Of a stretch of DNA of 64,000 nucleotides, positions 59,054-64,000 are shown one piece after another. The translations under genes were made by a program, and so were the position numbers. The notes beneath the pieces are model-generated. The model ran no database searches, had not been told where the DNA came from, and saw only the letters and a program-made list of their open reading frames with translations. Position 1 is the stretch's first letter. Each line of letters starts with the position of its first letter. The DNA comes from Oscheius sp. JU75 (Eukaryota; Nematoda; Chromadorea; Rhabditida; Rhabditidae), in assembly GCA_037178855.1 (NCBI GenBank), contig JASJZC010000007.1, positions 3,472,001 through 3,536,000 on the forward strand. The letters run 5' to 3'.

Positions 59054-59141
59054 ATCGGAATGCGCAAAAGTTTCTCGACACCAATTGGGTCACCTTGCGG
59101 GATCCCCTCGCTCCCCAGGGCACCACTGTCCGCGTCACAGG

Positions 59142-60799
59142 ATGATAATCCACGCACTTCTGACTCTCTTAGCATGGACACAAGTTACAGCTGACTCTTT
59201 CAGTAAGTTTTTTTTATATTGTTATACGATGCATATTAAAGAAAACAATTGCTTTTCAACGAGGGCCGATCACGCAGTCTCAAACGCAAAGCCGATTGCT
59301 GAACTGTTCAGGGTTACGCCTTCTGAATGTTTGAACTATTGTATATCCAATTCACCCCGCGTTGGAGTAAGGTTGAAAATGTATTTTGAACAAAAATTCT
59401 GTCTCAGGATGGATGTTCATCGCTAGTGTATCACAGAGAGTTTTCAACTTGTCAGTTGTACGGTCACGATGGAAATTTCGAAGGTATGCTCAATCTTCGT
59501 TGTTCAGTTATGGTGTGTTCAGGTGCCGAAGTTGTACCAGCCGAAGGTCATGATTATTTTCACAGAAATAGTTACATTGGCATTTGTCAAGATGTCGTAG
59601 TGCCAAAACGTGGGTACAAGCAAACACCAAGAATGTATGGAGTTCCTTCGAGAAAACACAAAGTTGAGGTCATTCCCATGTCGGAATTACTCAACTTGCA
59701 AGAAGTAACAGAGGTAGCCTATTAAACTATTTTCACTTTTTGTTTCAGACAGTGGAGACTGTGGAAACAACGACGGAAAATAAATACGCTAACATCAACG
59801 TCGAGCTCCCTTTGGAGATTCAGGATGAATTGCAAAGCGAAGAGGACATTCCAGACGACGCTATTATCACTCCTTTCTCGAATCCAACCCGAAACACAGG
59901 TTTTTAAGCTGTCTAAATGTTTAAAAAAGTTAAGCCTGCCGAAAACCCGAAAAGGTCGGGTACTTCGTTTTATTCGGCTATCAAATGGTGAGGGCAACAA
60001 GACCGGCCAAACTGAAAGGAGTTGATCAAAGCAGCTGTGTCATGTACTGTAGCCAGAACATTGTAAGCTAATTAATGTAATGAACTAACAAAAGCTTACA
60101 GGATGCTGAAGGCAATCAAAGAATGTGTACTTCTGTAAACTACGACCCTGTCAATGAAGAATGTAAACTTTACCAAAATGATGGCTCGGTCGGACACACT
60201 TCTTCTCTTATCCAGAACAAAAATGTCATTTTTGCCGATAAGTTCTGCGTAAAAAGTGGGTTTAGTTACCTACATATAACAATTGTTTTAGGCAGAAAAG
60301 ACTGCTCGGCTGAATCTCCATTTATCGTTTACCCGATGAAGCAAGTACACAAAAAGATTGTTCAGTCATACCCAGGAATGAATTCTATCGTTGCATGCGT
60401 GGCTGCTTGCATTGATCACTCTCGATGCAAGGTAATACTATTTTGCATACAATAGTAGTATTAACATTAGACAATTACGTACAAACGTGGTCTTTGCATT
60501 CTGCACGATGCAAGCATTTCCCTCGATCCCTCATATTTGGTGAATGGCAGTGAGCACACAATGGTTGTTGAAAACGGATGCCAATTAACAGCCAACGTCA
60601 TTTCTTCCATGATTTCCAACCAATACAGTGAGTATTTACACCGATACCTTGAAATCAAAGTTCAGCAACTCCTGAACCAAAAGAAGAATCCGAATGGGAG
60701 GAGTGGTCTGCTTGTCAGTTTGGAGTGAAGGGCAAGCGGGTACGAGTAAGGCAGCGAGAATGCGAAGAGTGTGAAGATCTCCAAATTGAACCTTGCTAG
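59142..60799 (+). CDS. Secreted PAN/apple-module protein with TSP1-like tail (copy 1)
   Basis: Signal peptide MIIHALLTLLAWTQVTA from the ATG at 59142; about ten short exons. Module 1: NCFSTRADHAVSNAKPIAEL, SECLNYCISNSP, CSSLVYHREFSTCQLYG, ending YIGICQ. After a Thr/Glu spacer (TVETVETTTENKYANINVEL) come module 2 (SCVMYCSQNI, MCTSVNYDPVNEECKLYQ, DKFCVKS) and module 3 (DCSAESPFIVYPMK, ACVAACIDHSRCKTITYKRG, VVENGC). The pattern of Cys with C-x-S-x-x-Y/F...C-x-L is that of PAN modules. The C-terminus has WEEWSACQFGVKGKRVRVRQ followed by CEEC and a final PC, a partial thrombospondin type 1 repeat. PAN modules bind proteins or sugars; in nematodes they are common in apical matrix proteins. The boundary near 59,990-60,035 is uncertain. 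Two AATAAA hexamers follow the stop. Confidence 0.8.
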
Positions 60800-61102
60800 T
60801 GTCATATTCATTTTAATAAACCGTGTAATAAACTATCGATAATGTACTTTATAAGTGGGACACCTCGGAAAGCGTATCAAATTTGCCCGCAGGCTTCCGC
60901 ATCACGCACTTTTGTCTCGCCGACGAATTAGGCGAAAGCGAAAACGTTAAAAGGGACAAGGAAAACGACCGGATGAAATTCGGACATCAATCACATAGCT
61001 GAGAGTTCAGCCGAAGCTAAACACTGTCTCAATTTCCTTGCGCGATCACCTGCTAAGCGCAGCTTTCTTCTGTGACCCGATTCCGTTTTCAGCTTGATCC
61101 TC
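60800..61102. other. Spacer between the two PAN genes
   Basis: About 300 bp holding the 3' end of copy 1 and probably the promoter or trans-splice leader of copy 2 (TTTTCAG at 61086-61092). Confidence 0.4.
60815..60820 (+). terminator. AATAAA polyadenylation signal of PAN gene copy 1
   Basis: Hexamer 16 nt after the stop; a second AATAAA follows at 60827-60832. Confidence 0.55.
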
Positions 61103-62906
61103 ATGATCGTCTGGTCTCTTCTTTTGTTGCTACCATGTGTTTTAGGCACAGGTTCATGTACGTCTTTTGTGTTTATTCAACCTGTTCTAGACTCCCAATG
61201 CTTTGTGCAGCATACAAAGAAGGCGATCAGCAACTATCTTCCACTCGCCGAGTACAAGCTAGTATCCTTGACGACATGTATGCAGAACTGTATCTTTGCA
61301 AGTGGGAACGGTGAAGGAGGGGTAGTTCTTTTTTTAGTAGTTTTTTCAAAACTATTCTGCAGGAGACAGTCTGCAAATCAGTAACATACAATCGTCAAAC
61401 ACACATCTGCAAAATATTTGATCACAATGGATACAAAGTATGTTGTACTGAAAACTTGAAGTTTTCCCTTAGGTCCCTGCAATTCTCCATCCAGCATTTG
61501 GTATCGACTTGTTCACAAGAAGACTGGACACCGAGAGTTGCAGAGGTTTGAGCATTTTAACCATAAAACTTTTGTAGGACCTCCGCGTCGATTGACCGAT
61601 AATAAGGATGGAAATCCCAATTTCATACAAGTGGGTAGCTCTCAGGTAAATACTGTTTAAAACCACAATTGCACTTTTTTCAGTCTTCAAAGTCCCATGT
61701 AAACGACATCACCAATTTTAGAACGCATGACACAATGGACAACAAGTGACACCGATATGTATGCTAAAATATACTTGTTTTCAGAATGGAGGACTTTTTG
61801 ATCAACACAGTCGGCAGTTATAGAACAAAGTTTTGTGTTTTGAAACAACGAAAACTTTTCCTTTTCAGAGCCGCCAAAAAGCCGAGGGCATTTGCTGCTC
61901 AACCAATGTAAAGAAAAACAGTAATATTATACAGTCTTTCAGTCATGAGATCGATGGTGACATCAAAGTAGGAGATCTAGAGCATATGCGACAGGATTCA
62001 GAAGATGTTTCCAGTTAAACATCTCTTAATTGATAAAATGTCTTGTTCAGACTGCAAAAATGGCTACTATGTTGTTCTCGGAACGGAAATCCAAAAAGGA
62101 GAAGAGACGGAAGGTCTAGTCCAGTTCCTCGAAGATGTGGAACAAGGAGATTGTGCCAGATTGTGCTCTCAGAACATTGTAGGTTTTGAAAAAGATGGGA
62201 CTAAATCTCGCTAGGGCTTCGAAGGCAAGCCATTCAACTGCAAGTCTCTAAATTTCTACCCAGCTTCCAAAAAGTGTGAGCTCTACAGCATTCAAGTAGA
62301 GCCGAATGGTCCTGGAAAGTTTTTAGCTAACCCGAACACTATTTATTCGGAAAAGTTTTGCATGCCGCGTAAGTTTAATCGATTCATTTTTTGACTTTCA
62401 CTTGCAGCAACAAAGAAAGTGTGTCAAAATGATGAAGTGTTCATTTTACACGTCCAGAAGACTATAATAGGCCGGAAATTGGGAGAGAAGATGGCAGATG
62501 GAATCACTCCCTGCTTGACCGAATGCTTGTCCAAAGGCCAATGCAAGGTACTCCGATGATTCCATCAGATAATGAGAACTCTTTTTGCAGTCGGCAGTAT
62601 ACGATGATAACAAGAAACGATGCACACTTTACAGCATTGACTTGGCATCTGAGAGAGATGCTCTGAGAGATACTCTTCCAGGAGCAGTCTCTATTGAAAA
62701 TCCTTGTTCTGATGGTTATGTCCGAATGCATTCTTCGAAAACGTTCACGCCAAAACAGAATGAAGAGGTTGGAAATATTTGATACTTTATTGTCGTTTCA
62801 GAGTTCAACAGATGGAGGCGAGTGGTCAGCATGCAACTTCAAAATAGATGGCAAACTCTACAAAGTAAGGAGCGTGGGAGATCAACTTGAGGTCCGAGAT
62901 TGCTAG
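61103..62906 (+). CDS. Secreted PAN/apple-module protein with TSP1-like tail (copy 2)
   Basis: Signal peptide MIVWSLLLLLPCVLGTGS from the ATG at 61103. The layout repeats copy 1: module 1 (CFVQHTKKAISNYLPLAEYK, CMQNCIFAS, TVCKSVTYNRQTHICKIFD), a hydrophilic spacer, module 2 (NCKNGYYVVLGTEIQKGE, DCARLCSQNI, NCKSLNFYPASKKCELYS, EKFCMP), module 3 (VCQNDEVFILHV, CLTECLSKGQCKSAVYDDNK, RCTLYSID, NPCSDGY) and a shortened TSP1-like end (GEWSACNFKIDGKLYKVR ... DC). Same strand, 304 bp after copy 1. Exons in the spacer (61.68-62.04 kb) were joined by phase and could be wrong; module 2 is entered by a donor at 62016 that gives DVSNCKNGYY. Tandem duplication is inferred from the shared layout. Confidence 0.75.
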
Positions 62907-62973
62907 TTATCACAGTAAACTAATACTACACCCATGGAAGTTCGTTGACAGATAAATTTGTATACATTTGGGG

Positions 62974-63258
62974 TTAGAACGGTAATGACTGCGCTTTTCG
63001 ATTGCCGCCGGCATGTGCTCTCCTCTGAAAAAGTTGGCGTTTACACAATTGCAAAAACGTACGTAGTTCCTCATTGTTTTGAAGATGATATAAAGGAGAG
63101 CGATAAAAATGCAGAGACCAAGGGAAACATATAACGCCCTCAATTCTAGATCAAAGTGACTTTCTGAACAAGCATTGTTATAAAAAAACAAAAAACATAC
63201 CTGCATTCATATCGTCTCTTCGGAGAAAACTATCCTCCTCTCCACCTTCTACAATCAT
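62974..63258 (-). CDS. 69-residue single-pass membrane micropeptide
   Basis: Three exons on the minus strand: 63201-63258, 63063-63163 and 62974-63024, separated by introns of 37 and 38 nt with good GT/TTTCAG borders; the sum is exactly 70 codons. The chain begins MIVEGGEEDSFLRRDDMNA (acidic), has one transmembrane helix (LYVSLGLCIFIALLYIIF) and ends in a basic tail (KTMRNYRRAH, then GGNRKAQSLPF). There is no signal peptide; the charge bias predicts the C-terminus in the cytosol. It is too short for most gene finders. No family is recognised. Its 3' end faces the second PAN gene with 67 bp between stops. Confidence 0.7.
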
Positions 63259-64000
63259 CGAACAGTTCTACTGAAATTTGAGGCTATGTAGGACCAAATA
63301 CTACAAAGAGTGTGCAAATTAAGGCAATTAGAAGACTCTTGGGGAGCATTATCCGATGAGCGTCAAAGAAGGGAAAACGGCAGCTCGAAACCCCTTATCG
63401 ATTCAGAGAGAAGGCCGAATGTAGAATGTGCGGGCACAAGAATGACTGCTTTTACTGCTTCTCGGAGCACAAACCGGATGTCATGGATAATGGTCATGGG
63501 CGAACTTTACAACAACTGCGATCAGGTCTCGACAGCTGATCGATTATTCACGGATTAGAAGTGCCAAAAGTGGGAATATGCGTTTCACAAATATTTGGAC
63601 GGTGCTCCGGGCCGGCTCCGAAACGACTAAATAAAAGGTTGGGAAGTGCAATGTATGTTTACACCTGTCATTATGACGGTACGCTCATGCATGCAAAATT
63701 CAAGTCAGCATTAAAGTAACAAAACCAATTAATAAGGGAGAAGGAACGAGGAAATGCCGGCTGAAAGGAAGTATGTTTGTTGCAACCAAGGTCAGCAATT
63801 ATGAGAGAGTCTCGGCAATGAATAGATCGACTGTCATCAATTTCAAAGGCCTATGGGCCAGATCTCTTTCATTGTCTGAAGTGTTATTGCATTTCGGTAT
63901 AAATAACGCCACTGTTTATTAAGTCGACGGTCTCATGAGATGCGGAATAAAAGCTACAAAAATTGACCCATGAAGAGATGGATTTTATCCGTGTTAATGT
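63259..64000. other. Window end, no firm gene
   Basis: A short plus-strand frame at about 63360-63540 encodes CRMCGHKNDCFYC, a paired CxxC arrangement, ending at TGA, but has no start, clear acceptor or partner exon. It may be the last exon of another gene or chance. Confidence 0.3.

Overview
The window is nuclear DNA of a nematode. Its multi-exon genes have many very short introns (mostly 35-45 nt) with GT...TTTCAG or TTTTAG borders, and several start codons lie 1-15 nt after a TTTCAG/TTTTAG acceptor, as expected with spliced-leader trans-splicing. The proteins are typically nematode: DB-module Ig/FN3 protein, TTR-like protein, serpentine chemoreceptors, PMT-2, GCK-3, SNX-6, troponin T, CTLD-CUB lectin. 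The species cannot be named from sequence alone. Most protein calls are motif reading, not database searches.

Layout. 0-2.2 kb (+): secreted DB/FN3/Ig protein with a probable 1-nt frameshift, facing an orphan Ig exon (-). 2.4-5.9 kb: no gene seen. 6.0-7.9 kb (+): glutamate transporter. 8.1-9.5 kb (-): TTR-like protein and a proteoglycan-like Cys-rich protein. 10.5-12.0 kb (-): SLC35A-type nucleotide-sugar transporter with a foldable GC-rich element in one intron. 13.0-16.1 kb (+): secreted protein with a Cys-rich head and Thr/Pro/Glu tail. 16.7-22.1 kb (-): gck-3 and snx-6. 22.7-26.9 kb (-): two unrecognised genes, one a single-pass membrane protein with a signalling-type tail. 26.9-38.1 kb: about 11 kb that is nearly empty except for an LDLa-bearing prohormone-4-like neuropeptide gene at 33.4-34.1 kb. 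38.1-39.9 kb (-): a group II PAK kinase gene broken inside its kinase domain at the edge of the empty tract.

From 41 kb the DNA is gene dense: SRT-like receptor (+), small secreted helical protein (-), pmt-2 (+), an M1 aminopeptidase homologue without its catalytic residues (+), SRE/SRA-like receptor (+), CTLD-CUB lectin (+), troponin T (-), a small secreted Cys-rich protein (+), two tandem PAN-module proteins with TSP1-like tails (+), and a 69-residue single-pass membrane protein (-).

The genes do not form one pathway. Several neighbours are convergent with 3' ends less than 200 bp apart (8.0, 42.3 and 56.1 kb) and appear to share or overlap polyadenylation regions; the pair meeting near 16.3 kb is 589 bp apart but may share a two-way signal. 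The most distinctive items are the dead aminopeptidase, the truncated PAK, the tailed membrane protein at 24.5-26.9 kb, the PAN tandem pair and the hidden micropeptide.
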